23,389 nucleotides of DNA from DATKDU01 sp035512595 (GTDB lineage Bacteria > Planctomycetota > Planctomycetia > Pirellulales > Pirellulaceae): the NCBI GenBank assembly GCA_035512595.1, contig DATKDU010000511.1, positions 1 to 23,389 of the forward strand, in the 5' to 3' direction. The notes below the pieces were generated by a model. That model searched no databases and was not told the origin of the DNA. It saw only the letters and a program-made list of their open reading frames with translations. Position 1 is the first letter of the stretch, and each line of letters opens with the position of its first letter. The translations under genes and the position numbers were made by a program. Shown in pieces: positions 1 to 6,991 of this stretch.

Positions 1-119
1 GGATCGAGATCGACCAGGCAGACGCGCTTGCCGGCGGTCGCCAGCGCAGCACTCAAGTTGACGGCAGTCGTCGTTTTTCCGACGCCCCCTTTTTGATTCA
101 TGATGGCGATCCGGCGCAT
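1..119 (-). CDS. parA: ParA/Soj-type chromosome partitioning ATPase, N-terminal part
   Basis: Only the first 39 codons are in the window; the gene runs off the left edge. The translation begins MRRIAIMNQKGGVGKTTTAV and contains the deviant Walker A motif KGGVGKTT at residues 9-16, followed by NLSAALATAGKRVCLVDLD, the ParA/MinD pattern. ParA proteins bind DNA non-specifically in the ATP state and, with ParB, move replication origins apart. The start is supported by an AGGAGG ribosome-binding site a few bases upstream on the minus strand. The gene diverges from scpB, another chromosome segregation gene, so the two probably form a segregation locus. Identification is firm for the family; whether it is the chromosomal ParA/Soj or another ParA-like ATPase cannot be told from this piece. 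Confidence 0.93.
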   Translation of the reverse strand, partial: MRRIAIMNQKGGVGKTTTAVNLSAALATAGKRVCLVDLD

Positions 120-161
120 GGGCACCTCCTGCGGGATGCGGCAAAGGCGGCGGGATTATAG

Positions 162-194
162 AAGTCCAAGGTCCAAAGTCCAAAGTCCAAAGTT
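162..194. repeat. Short tandem heptamer repeat (AAGTCCA type)
   Basis: About four consecutive 7-bp units close to AAGTCCA lie between the divergent parA and scpB genes. The tract leads, after about 30 bp, into a second and longer heptamer array with a different unit. Confidence 0.85.
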
Positions 195-224
195 GACTCC
201 TGATGACCTCTTGACCCCTCACCC

Positions 225-320
225 CTGGCTCCTGGCTCCTGGCTCCTGGCTCCTGGCTCCTGACTCCTGGCTCCTGACTCCTGGCTCCTGACTCCTGGCT
301 CCTGACTCCTGGCTCCTGCC
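225..320. repeat. Tandem heptamer array (CTGGCTC / CTGACTC)
   Basis: About thirteen head-to-tail 7-bp units. The first five are CTGGCTC; after that CTGACTC and CTGGCTC alternate almost strictly, giving a 14-bp higher-order unit. The array ends about 20 bp before the scpB start, in the parA-scpB divergent intergenic region. There are no spacers, so it is not a CRISPR. A 7-bp unit keeps changing frame, so it does not look coding. Confidence 0.92.
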
Positions 321-342
321 TGGGGTTGCCATAAGCCGTGGC

Positions 343-1212
343 ATGGGCTTTATTTACAGCGATCGAGCCCTTATGCGCAAGGCACCATTCCAGCCCGCCG
401 TTCAACTTGGCAGCGCTTGCCAGCGCTATTGCCTGGGCCGCCTCACGGCCCATGATTACCGACCTTGGCGGCAATCAGGGGCAGTTTCCCCGGTGGAACT
501 GCCAGCGAATCAAGCAAGCAGTGACGCTTCCGAGCCACTGTCGCGGTTGGAAGCGGTTTTGTTTTTGACCAGGGAGCCGCTGAATAGCCGCAAGCTTGCC
601 CAGTTTGCCGGACTGGAAGATGGAACGCGAGCACGGACGCTTATCCAGCGGCTGAATCAGGAGTATGACCAGGCGGGGCGCGCCTTTCGCGTGGAGGAAG
701 TGGCGGGGGGATATCAGTTGCTCACGCGGCGCAAGTTTAGCGGGTGGCTGCGACGGCTGGCCCATGTGCCGGGGGAGGCACGCTTGTCTCCTCCCGCCCT
801 GGAAACGCTGGCCGTAATTGCCTATCGTCAACCTGTCCTCCGGGCCGATATCGAAGCCATTCGCGGCGTCAATTGCGGGGAGATCCTGCGGCAATTGATG
901 GAGCGCGACCTGGTGCGGATCAGCGGTCGGAGCGAAGAGTTGGGGCGTCCGTTTTTGTACGCGACGACGAGGCGGTTCTTGCACCTGTTTGGGTTGCACA
1001 GCATGGAGGATTTGCCGCGTGCCGAGACCATCCGCAATTCGCCGGTGTTGGCCGGCCCGCCGCTGAATTTGTCCCTGGCCAGTGGAGAAGAGGACGCTCC
1101 CCCTTCTGGCGAGGAGGCGAGTGACGAGTACACTGTCGAAGACGATGGGGAGGGGCTCGCGGAGTCCGACGAGATCGAGAATGACCTGCCAGTCCGATTC
1201 GACGGAGCGTGA
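343..1212 (+). CDS. scpB: Segregation and condensation protein B (ScpB)
   Basis: ScpB is the winged-helix dimer that, with the kleisin ScpA, loads on SMC to form the bacterial condensin. The core runs from about residue 66 (LSRLEAVLFLTREPLNSRKL) through the conserved second winged helix (LSPPALETLAVIAYRQPVLR, about 150-170) and the IRGVNCGEILRQLMERDLV stretch typical of ScpB. The length, 289 aa, is above the usual 180-220 aa because of an unusual N-terminal extension of about 60 residues and an acidic C-terminal tail after about residue 235. The ATG at 343 has no clear ribosome-binding site; ATG at 373 is an alternative start, and the extension may not be translated. A small acidic protein gene follows 69 bp downstream on the same strand. 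The family call is firm, the start is not. Confidence 0.93.
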   Translation: MGFIYSDRALMRKAPFQPAVQLGSACQRYCLGRLTAHDYRPWRQSGAVSPVELPANQASSDASEPLSRLEAVLFLTREPLNSRKLAQFAGLEDGTRARTLIQRLNQEYDQAGRAFRVEEVAGGYQLLTRRKFSGWLRRLAHVPGEARLSPPALETLAVIAYRQPVLRADIEAIRGVNCGEILRQLMERDLVRISGRSEELGRPFLYATTRRFLHLFGLHSMEDLPRAETIRNSPVLAGPPLNLSLASGEEDAPPSGEEASDEYTVEDDGEGLAESDEIENDLPVRFDGA

Positions 1213-1281
1213 GCGTTCCAATCAGGAACGTTCCCTGATAAAACATCTGTGCCTGCGACGAATCCGAAGAAGGAGTGCGAC

Positions 1282-1635
1282 GTGACCGTGACTTTGAAGG
1301 CCGAGTGGGTTTGGGACGAAGAGTGGGCCGCCCTGCGCGCCGGGCGGCAGGGCATCGCCCTGACACCACGAATGGATGAGGAAGAAGAGTTCGAGGACGA
1401 CGACGAGGACGACGATCTGGACGACGACCTGGATGACGAAGAGGAACTCGACGAGGACGACGACGATGAGGACGACCTCGACGACGAGTGGGAGGAAGTG
1501 GACGACGAGGAGTTCGATGAAGACGACGAGGACGAAGACGACGACGACGAATGGGACGACGATGAAGACGATGACTGGGACGACGACGAAGACGATGAAG
1601 ACGACGACTGGGAAGAAGCGGCGCCGAGCGAATAG
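1282..1635 (+). CDS. Small, extremely acidic Asp/Glu-rich protein
   Basis: A 117-residue protein starting at GTG 1282, chosen because an AAGGAG ribosome-binding site ends six bases upstream; a GTG at 1249 would add 11 residues. The first 30 residues (MTVTLKAEWVWDEEWAALRA...) look like an ordinary folded segment with three tryptophans. From about residue 31 to the end nearly every residue is Asp or Glu, broken only by occasional Trp, Phe, Leu or Val. The DNA is a run of GAC/GAA/GAG triplets. It lies 69 bp after scpB and is probably co-transcribed. I know no function. A DNA-mimic, metal-binding or histone-like-protein-binding role is only inference from the charge. The reverse-strand serine-rich reading frame here is a shadow. 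Confidence 0.75.
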   Translation: MTVTLKAEWVWDEEWAALRAGRQGIALTPRMDEEEEFEDDDEDDDLDDDLDDEEELDEDDDDEDDLDDEWEEVDDEEFDEDDEDEDDDDEWDDDEDDDWDDDEDDEDDDWEEAAPSE

Positions 1636-1723
1636 CCGCTTCGCTGCGCAGAGCGGAATCCCTTCCGTTCCCTCGCCCGCGTCGAATGTGTCCACTCGCT
1701 GTGCGGTTGGCCGACAGGTGATA

Positions 1724-1736
1724 AGCCTGCCAGGCT
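1724..1736. repeat. Short inverted repeat at the 3' end of the PHP gene
   Basis: AGCCTG, one base, CAGGCT, overlapping the stop codon of the minus-strand PHP gene. It resembles the other short palindromes of the window in size and symmetry. No T-tract follows, so a terminator role is not supported. Confidence 0.45.
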
Positions 1737-3060
1737 AGCGCACCGCGGCTGCCGGGCTGCTCTTGATCGCCGCGGGGACATGCTTTTGCCAGCCCACCGG
1801 CTGAGTCCAGGCTTGCGCCTTCTGGTTTTCCAGCGACGGGTTCTCGGGAGCGAGGCTCGAAGTCACGACCGCGCGGACGTAGAGCTCATCCCCCGTAAGC
1901 TGGTACGCCGCTTTGATCCCGGCGACTTTTCCCAGGACCTTACCGATCTGGTCGGAATAGCGCCGCGTAGCGCGGACTTCCTGCCCCTGGTCGTCGCGGA
2001 TCGGCTCGCTGGTGACTGGTGTGCCCTTGAGCGTACCGATGAATTCGGTGGTGTAGGAAGCGCCTTTCTGCGGCACGATCGAAAGCGACAGCCGCCCTTT
2101 CTCGGCGTCGAAGCGCACCACAGCCAGCTCGATGCCGCTGGAAGCATAAAAGTCGCCGGCCTCGAGCGCGTGGATCAGCGGTTCGGCGGCCAGCTTTTCG
2201 GCGCGCACCATGACCCAGCCGCGGCCGGGGGAAGCGCCGCGCGTGCCGAAATAGTTGTGCGAGTCGTCGGTGGCCAGCCCCATCAGCGGCGGGCTCTGGA
2301 ACTCGACGATGCGGAGCGTGTTGGCGATGTCCCACATCCGCTCCATGCCGGCGTGCTGCTTGTCGCCCTGTTGATTGACCCCCGGATGGCCGTTGTAGAT
2401 CTCGAAGAATTTTTCCTCGAGTACCGCCGCCATATCCTCGGCAGTCACCGCGTAGCCGTAGTTGGGGTGGTTGAGATGGGCCAGCATCGGCTGGCCGACC
2501 GCCTTGCTCTGGTTCTCGACGGCAATCAGGTTGTTGGCGATCGTCTCGCGGAGGCTGTTGCCGCGCTGGGGCTTGATCAGATCGCGGAGGTTGGTGGCGT
2601 TGACGTGGACCGGCAGCGACTGGAAGCTGTCGGTGATCTCCTCGGCCTGAATGAGCAGGAATTTTTCTTGTTCTTCAAACAGGGGGTGGAATTCGGCGAG
2701 CGTCTTGAGGCGGATTTCCTGCTTGCCGTCTTTCTCGCGCGTTTCGACCCACTTGTCGCCGAACCGCTCGCGGTACCGCGCCAGAGAGCCGATGGCATCC
2801 CGCGTCTGGGCCTTGCTCTCGTCGATCCATTTCTCGCCGGCACTAAGAATGTTGTGGTCGGAGAGAGCCAGGAAATGATAGCCGCGGGTTTTGTACCAGT
2901 CGCAGATCATTTCGGGAAAATCGTTCCCGTCGCTCCACAAGGAGTGGGTGTGGAGGTTGCCTTTGTACCATTTGGCTGGCGGTTGAGCCTGGGCCGGAAA
3001 TGCCAGGGCGATGGCGAGCAGCGTGAAACCGACGACCCATGGTTGATGTAAAAGGCGCAT
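1735..3060 (-). CDS. Secreted PHP-domain metal-dependent hydrolase
   Basis: The protein has 441 residues from ATG 3060. This start is chosen because it is followed directly by a signal peptide (MRLLHQPWVVGFTLLAIALA, cleavage near AQAQ at residue 26); the longer open frame upstream to 3237 has no such sense. PHP (polymerase and histidinol phosphatase) domains bind two or three metals and hydrolyse phosphoesters. Visible metal-ligand motifs are NLHTHSLWSDG (His37, His39), LSDHN (Asp68, His69), a histidine-rich LAHLNHPNYG segment, IYNGHPG and a final TDDSH. The C-terminal third has no recognised motif and looks like a beta-rich accessory region. The protein is probably periplasmic; the substrate is unknown. 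It is divergent from the exported amidohydrolase at 3249, with 188 bp between the starts, so the two may share a control region. The ribosome-binding site is weak. Confidence 0.88.
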   Translation of the reverse strand: MRLLHQPWVVGFTLLAIALAFPAQAQPPAKWYKGNLHTHSLWSDGNDFPEMICDWYKTRGYHFLALSDHNILSAGEKWIDESKAQTRDAIGSLARYRERFGDKWVETREKDGKQEIRLKTLAEFHPLFEEQEKFLLIQAEEITDSFQSLPVHVNATNLRDLIKPQRGNSLRETIANNLIAVENQSKAVGQPMLAHLNHPNYGYAVTAEDMAAVLEEKFFEIYNGHPGVNQQGDKQHAGMERMWDIANTLRIVEFQSPPLMGLATDDSHNYFGTRGASPGRGWVMVRAEKLAAEPLIHALEAGDFYASSGIELAVVRFDAEKGRLSLSIVPQKGASYTTEFIGTLKGTPVTSEPIRDDQGQEVRATRRYSDQIGKVLGKVAGIKAAYQLTGDELYVRAVVTSSLAPENPSLENQKAQAWTQPVGWQKHVPAAIKSSPAAAVR

Positions 3061-3248
3061 GATCTGCTCACAAGGGTGGGATGGCCTTGAAAAAACTACT
3101 CGCCGCGTGCTTGGTTTTATAACACAAAGGCGCCAAGGCACAGAGGCTCGAAGGACGGAGCAGACGGGGAGTCCGCTTGGTATACTTGTGACGCGGCCGC
3201 TTTCCGGGAGCTGGATGGCACCTGAGTGCTGCAACAAGGAACCTTTTC

Positions 3249-4232
3249 ATGAATCCCCATCTCACTCGTCGCCGTATTCTCGCAGCCGGGACGGTCGCCG
3301 TCATGTCAGGAGTCGTCGGCCTCCCTCGGCTAACTCTGGGGATCACAGCGGACGAGACCGTGAACCTCGAAAAACACCCCTACATCGACGCTCACTCCCA
3401 CGTCTGGTCGCCGGATACGAAGCGCTGGCCGCTGGCCAATAACAAGACGAAAGAAGATTTGGCCCCGCCGAGCTTCACGCCGGAGGAACTTTTGAAGCTC
3501 GCTCACGAGCAGCAGGTGGGGCGCGTCGTGCTGATTCAGCATCACACCTACCACGGCTGGGACAATTCCTACCTGATTGATTGCGCCGCGCGATACCCTG
3601 GAGCCTTCGTTGTCACCGGCATGATCGACGACCGGGCGAAGGCGAGCGGGGGGCGTCAGCCCCCTGATACCATCCCGGCCCAAATGGACGCCCTCCTCAA
3701 ACAGCGGGTCAAGGCGTTTCGGATCACCTCCTGGATCTACAAGGACGAGTGGCTGGCCAGCGAAGGGATGGCCGCAATGTGGAAGCACGCCGCCAAGTCC
3801 GGCCAGATCATGAGCTGCCTGATCGATGCCAAGGATCTGGTGGCCGTCGATGCGATGTGCGGCAAACATCCCGACACCAACGTCGTCATCGACCATTTCG
3901 CCCGGATAGGCGTCGATGGGACGATCCGCGACGAGGACGTGAAAAACCTCTGCGGCCTGGCTCGGCACAAGAACGTCTTTCCCAAGCTGTCGGCCTATTA
4001 CGCCCTCGGCAAGAAACAGGCCCCGTACCTGGACCTGGTGCCGATGATCCGCCGCGTGCTCGACGCCTACGGTCCCTCGCGCTGCATGTGGGCCAGCGAT
4101 GCACCCTACCAGGCCGACAAAGGGCACAAGTATGGCGACTCGATCGCCCTCATCCGCGACCGGCTCGATTTGTCGGCCGGAGACAAGGAGCAGCTCCTGC
4201 GGAAGACGGCCGAGCGGGTCTATTTTTCGTAG
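3249..4232 (+). CDS. Tat-exported amidohydrolase family protein (amidohydrolase_2 type)
   Basis: A 327-residue protein with a twin-arginine-like signal (LTRRRILAAGTVAVMSG, residues 5-21) and a TIM-barrel metal-hydrolase pattern: YIDAHSHVW at 45-53 (the first metal-binding H-x-H), VVLIQHHTYHG near 95-105, VVIDHFARIG near 213, and MWASDAPYQ near 280 with the catalytic-type Asp. This is the layout of the amidohydrolase_2 group, which includes lactonases and decarboxylases such as L-fuconolactone hydrolase; the substrate cannot be told. An AAGGAA ribosome-binding site precedes ATG 3249. Residues about 133-139 (SGGRQPP) are encoded by a GC palindrome that looks inserted (see the repeat at 3648). 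Export through Tat suggests that it folds with metal in the cytoplasm and acts in the periplasm. Confidence 0.88.
   Translation: MNPHLTRRRILAAGTVAVMSGVVGLPRLTLGITADETVNLEKHPYIDAHSHVWSPDTKRWPLANNKTKEDLAPPSFTPEELLKLAHEQQVGRVVLIQHHTYHGWDNSYLIDCAARYPGAFVVTGMIDDRAKASGGRQPPDTIPAQMDALLKQRVKAFRITSWIYKDEWLASEGMAAMWKHAAKSGQIMSCLIDAKDLVAVDAMCGKHPDTNVVIDHFARIGVDGTIRDEDVKNLCGLARHKNVFPKLSAYYALGKKQAPYLDLVPMIRRVLDAYGPSRCMWASDAPYQADKGHKYGDSIALIRDRLDLSAGDKEQLLRKTAERVYFS
3648..3666. repeat. In-frame GC palindrome inside the amidohydrolase gene
   Basis: GGGGGC, GTCA, GCCCCC forms a 6-bp stem with a 4-base loop inside codons about 134-139 of the amidohydrolase. The local peptide, SGGRQPPDT, is a Gly/Pro-rich insert between two helices in the barrel sequence. 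That it is a repetitive element and not native sequence is inference from its symmetry and from similar cases at 5162 and 18611. Confidence 0.5.
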
Positions 4233-4243
4233 GACACTCATAT

Positions 4244-4360
4244 GTAGGGCACTCGCTCCGCGAGTGCCCAAATCGACTCGGCGGCCAAATTGGTTGCCGG
4301 ATTGCGGCGGTTTGTCGAAACGCGGCGCGTTTTTGCGCACTCGCGGAGCGAGTGCGCTAC
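4244..4360. repeat. Composite REP-like element: two inverted copies of an ACTCGC/GCGAGT palindrome
   Basis: The left copy (4244-4269) is GTAG followed by GGGCACTCG, a 5-base loop and CGAGTGCCC. The right copy (4325-4360) carries the same palindrome in the opposite orientation and ends in CTAC. The pair therefore forms a head-to-head unit bounded by GTAG...CTAC with about 55 bp of other sequence between, reminiscent of enterobacterial BIMEs. A third copy at 7671-7706 matches the right copy over 36 bp with two differences. The element fills most of the gap between the amidohydrolase and the sigma factor. There is no T-tract, so it is not a classical terminator. Confidence 0.85.
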
Positions 4361-4405
4361 ATTGGTAAACACCCCGGCCCCCTCGCGCACTGTATTCAAG
4401 AGCGC

Positions 4406-4993
4406 ATGAACGCTTCCCAGTCCATCGACCTTGGCGCGCTGCCGGCCCTGGCCGGCGGCAGTGCCGCAGGAGCGCGCGGCTTGAGCCCCTTTCGGCGTTT
4501 GCTGGCGGCGGTCTGGACCGAGCAGGCTCAGCCGCTTGCGGCACTGGCGCTCGGGCTGGGGCTGAAACGCGATCAGGCGGCGGATGCGCTCCAGGACGTT
4601 TTCGTGATGGCGATCGACAAGCCGCCGGCAATTACGGATGCCGCGGAGCTGAAGCGGTGGCTGTTCCGCGTGACGGTCAATCGGTGTCACCTGGAGCACC
4701 GGAGGAAGGGGCGTTGGCGGCGCTTGTGGAGCACATTGGCTGGGGCTTGGCGCGGCGACGCAGTGAATGCTGCTGCCGTGTTGAAAAGTGAATTGAAAGG
4801 CGAGGTCGATCAGGCCCTATCCAAGCTGGAGGCCGACGACCGGGCGCTGGTGGTGATGCGGTATTTTTCGGATTTGAATTCGCGGGAGATAGCCGAGATC
4901 GTCGGCATTCCCGAAGCAACGGTCCGCGGCCGTCTCCGAGCCGCGCGGCGAAAACTGGCGAAAGAATTGGCGAGCTGGAACGATGAAGATTGA
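4406..4993 (+). CDS. RNA polymerase sigma factor, ECF-like (sigma-70 family)
   Basis: A 195-residue protein with the two-domain extracytoplasmic-function layout. Region 2 spans about residues 28-105 with DQAADALQDVFVMAIDKP and ELKRWLFRVTVNRCHLEHRR, the helix that reads the -10 element. Region 4 spans about 133-188 with LSKLEADDRALVVMRYFSDL and the helix-turn-helix SREIAEIVGIPEATVRGRLR. The length fits ECF sigma factors. ATG 4406 is the first start just before the conserved region; the much longer open frame upstream is a shadow of the amidohydrolase. Its last 11 bases overlap the anti-sigma gene, so the two are translationally coupled and this sigma is almost certainly held inactive by that membrane protein. 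The signal and regulon are not visible. Confidence 0.92.
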   Translation: MNASQSIDLGALPALAGGSAAGARGLSPFRRLLAAVWTEQAQPLAALALGLGLKRDQAADALQDVFVMAIDKPPAITDAAELKRWLFRVTVNRCHLEHRRKGRWRRLWSTLAGAWRGDAVNAAAVLKSELKGEVDQALSKLEADDRALVVMRYFSDLNSREIAEIVGIPEATVRGRLRAARRKLAKELASWNDED

Positions 4994-5597
4994 ACGAGAC
5001 GAAATGCGAGCATGTGCCGAGTACGCCGACCGGCTCGTCGATCTGTCAGACGGCGAGCTGCCCGACGATGAGCGGCAGTTAGTGGAGCTACACGCTGCCA
5101 AGTGTGTCGGCTGTCGGTCGGAACTCGCGCGGCTGGATGCTTCGCTGGCGGTGCTACGTACGACAGGTTGCCAACCTGTCCAGCCAATCCTCCAGTCAAG
5201 CGCCGGCCTGCGGCGCACGATCTACTACTCCGCAGCACTCAGCCTCGTGCTGCTGCTGGCTGCCGGATTCGCAGCGATTTCGTTTTTCGGCAACGATGAT
5301 GCGCCCAAGACTGCCCGAGTCGCTCCGCAGCAAGATACCGTTCGCCCGGCCAATGATCCTCAATCTGCCTTACTCGACGAAGCAACCATCCTGCACCAAA
5401 TCGCCCTGATCGAACAGCAAGCGCGGCTGCAAGCCTCGCTCGACCTAATGCCAAAGGATCCCTGGTTTGCCGAGCAGCGAGCGGCCAGTGAGGAACTGCT
5501 GGCCAGATTCAAGGCGGCAGTCAGCCATGGCGAGGAACTTCCCCAAGACGAATCGCCCGAACCAGACGGCGATTTTGACGACGGAGACACGCTATGA
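4983..5597 (+). CDS. Membrane-anchored zinc-finger anti-sigma factor
   Basis: A 204-residue protein starting inside the end of the sigma gene (11-bp overlap). The N-terminal domain carries the anti-sigma zinc-finger ligands His37, Cys41 and Cys44 in ELHAAKCVGCRSEL, preceded by the usual acidic helix (DLSDGELPDDER). One transmembrane helix spans about residues 80-102 (YYSAALSLVLLLAAGFAAIS). The rest, about 100 residues, would be periplasmic and is acidic with a helical stretch. Such proteins bind their sigma through the zinc-finger domain and release it on an envelope signal. Codons 60-66 (TTGCQPV), between the zinc-finger domain and the membrane helix, are made from a perfect palindrome at 5162-5180, which looks like an in-frame insertion into a linker that can tolerate it. 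Confidence 0.88.
   Translation: MKIERDEMRACAEYADRLVDLSDGELPDDERQLVELHAAKCVGCRSELARLDASLAVLRTTGCQPVQPILQSSAGLRRTIYYSAALSLVLLLAAGFAAISFFGNDDAPKTARVAPQQDTVRPANDPQSALLDEATILHQIALIEQQARLQASLDLMPKDPWFAEQRAASEELLARFKAAVSHGEELPQDESPEPDGDFDDGDTL
5162..5180. repeat. In-frame palindrome in the anti-sigma linker
   Basis: GACAGGTTG, one base, CAACCTGTC: a perfect 9-bp inverted repeat. It encodes part of TTGCQPVQ in the linker between the zinc finger and the membrane helix of the anti-sigma factor. Its symmetry resembles the intergenic palindromes of this window. Confidence 0.75.
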
Positions 5598-5635
5598 CAT
5601 TACTTCCACGTTCCCCCGCCTGGATCGGAAAAACA

Positions 5636-5814
5636 CCACCGACCCTGGTCGGTGGCACCATGACTGAGTGGCTAGAAACGGTGCCACGAACACCACGCTC
5701 CACCATTTTCCCTCCGCCGCGAAGCGGCGGAGGGAAAAGGAAGGGGAAAAATTGTGGGGTGAGGTGCGTCGCTGCTAGCCGCTCAATCTCATTACCACCG
5801 ACCAGGGTCGGTGG
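5636..5814. repeat. Composite palindromic element with three stem-loops
   Basis: Three perfect inverted repeats lie in the 240-bp gap between the anti-sigma gene and the next gene. At 5636-5655, CCACCGACC, CT, GGTCGGTGG. At 5706-5738, a 15-bp stem with a GAA loop (arm TTTTCCCTCCGCCGC). At 5795-5814, CCACCGACC, AG, GGTCGGTGG. The first and last are exact reverse complements of one another, so two inverted copies flank the central hairpin. The last copy ends 23 bp before the start of the next gene. No convincing gene lies in this gap. Confidence 0.88.
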
Positions 5815-5837
5815 AGCTTGAACTTGGAACTAAGGTT

Positions 5838-6980
5838 ATGACGCAATCCATTCTTCGCTGGTCGCTGGTGGCCGTCTTCGCAGCCGCGGCACTGATCTGC
5901 CAGGGAGTGGCACATGCCCAATTCCGCGGCCGGGAGTCGCCGCCGCCCGATGCGGACCGCGTTCCGGAGGAGCTTGAGAAGCTGGTCAATGAGATTGACG
6001 AGGAAACGCTGGCCAAGCCGCCTGAGCGGGACTTCAAGGTGGAAAAGGGAGCAGCGGAACAAGTCAAGTTGTTTCGTGCTGATCCGAAGCTGCTGGAGAA
6101 CAAGTTCAGGGCCCGGATGGTCCTGTCCGTCGGGGCGATTGAACGCATGCAAAGCGCCTTCGGCAAGAATTCGAGCGAAGCCTTTCCCACCCTGAGCGGC
6201 TATTTCAAGTTCCTTTCGGAACTGTGTCCAAAGGACCAACTTCCTTCGCAGGTCGCCATGGACTTTCTCACCAGCATTGAGTGCGATCGCGACGTGCAGT
6301 GGTCGTACGACGCGGCTCTTCAAGATGAGGGACGCCGTGAGCGGTATCTCAGCGTCTACGCTACTACTGAGGAACTCGCGGAGCAGCGGGCCCGTGCGAT
6401 CGTGCAACTGTTCGACGGCTTCTGCCGGGCGCTCCAGCGCGACAGTCTGACCAAAGCAAAGAAGTCGCTTGAAGCAGCGCGGAAGGGGTACGAGGAAGTC
6501 GCCAGGCAAACGGAATCAATCAAGGCGAAGGAGAAGTTGCTCGACAAGCCGTCGGAAATAACAACCGAAATCCTGACTCAGCTCCGAGCGCAGAAGGTCA
6601 TGATCGGCGTGGAGCTCGCGGGACTGGAAGCGCGCATCAAGGCGTGCAACCGAATGCTGTTGCCGACAAACGTTGATCTAAAGTCCGAAAAGGCCCGCGA
6701 ATCGGTCAGCGACATGAAAGTCCGCGCCGAGGTCGAGCTCGTCGGCACCAAGGAAAAGCTCGATCGGATCAACGCGCTGATTGCCGAGGGGAAAAGCCGC
6801 ACTGATCTTCGTGAGGAGATCGACCGGCTCAAAGCAGCGCGACAAGAATTGCAGCGCGACATTGTCGACCGGCACCAGCGCGGGGCCGAAGCCTACGTCG
6901 GCGCCGTCTCCCTCTACTACGCCCCGCTGGAGATCAAGGACAACAAGATCACGATCAGCCCGATCGAGTGGACCAATTGA
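5838..6980 (+). CDS. Secreted coiled-coil protein of unknown function
   Basis: A 380-residue protein from ATG 5838. This start is chosen because a signal peptide follows at once (MTQSILRWSLVAVFAAAALI, cleavage near AHAQ) and TAAGG lies just upstream; the nine extra residues possible from 5811 would be encoded by a palindromic repeat. The mature protein is charged and almost wholly helical, with long heptad-like stretches at about residues 205-255 and 285-355 (KEKLDRINALIAEGKSRTDL, IDRLKAARQELQRDIVDRHQ), so a coiled coil is likely. There are no cysteine pairs or enzyme motifs that I recognise. It lies downstream of the sigma/anti-sigma pair, separated by the composite palindrome, and may be envelope-related; that link is inference only. 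Confidence 0.8.
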   Translation: MTQSILRWSLVAVFAAAALICQGVAHAQFRGRESPPPDADRVPEELEKLVNEIDEETLAKPPERDFKVEKGAAEQVKLFRADPKLLENKFRARMVLSVGAIERMQSAFGKNSSEAFPTLSGYFKFLSELCPKDQLPSQVAMDFLTSIECDRDVQWSYDAALQDEGRRERYLSVYATTEELAEQRARAIVQLFDGFCRALQRDSLTKAKKSLEAARKGYEEVARQTESIKAKEKLLDKPSEITTEILTQLRAQKVMIGVELAGLEARIKACNRMLLPTNVDLKSEKARESVSDMKVRAEVELVGTKEKLDRINALIAEGKSRTDLREEIDRLKAARQELQRDIVDRHQRGAEAYVGAVSLYYAPLEIKDNKITISPIEWTN

Positions 6981-6991
6981 GCCGACGCCCA

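Noticed and set aside
225..320. Possible CRISPR or coding repeat
   Set aside because: The units are 7 bp and contiguous, without spacers, and do not keep a frame.
828..1781. Minus-strand 317-codon frame with a poly-serine stretch
   Set aside because: It is the antisense of the GAC/GAA repeat in the acidic protein gene and of scpB.
1780..3051. Plus-strand 423-codon frame
   Set aside because: It lies wholly antisense to the PHP gene, which has the signal peptide and metal motifs.
4247..4269. Possible intrinsic terminator after the amidohydrolase
   Set aside because: The hairpin is strong but has no T-tract, and the same palindrome recurs at other sites.
3330..4631. Minus-strand 433-codon frame
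   Set aside because: It is a high-GC shadow of the amidohydrolase and sigma genes with no motif of its own.
5594..5821. Plus-strand 75-codon frame after the anti-sigma gene
   Set aside because: It is composed almost entirely of palindromic repeat sequence and has no ribosome-binding site.
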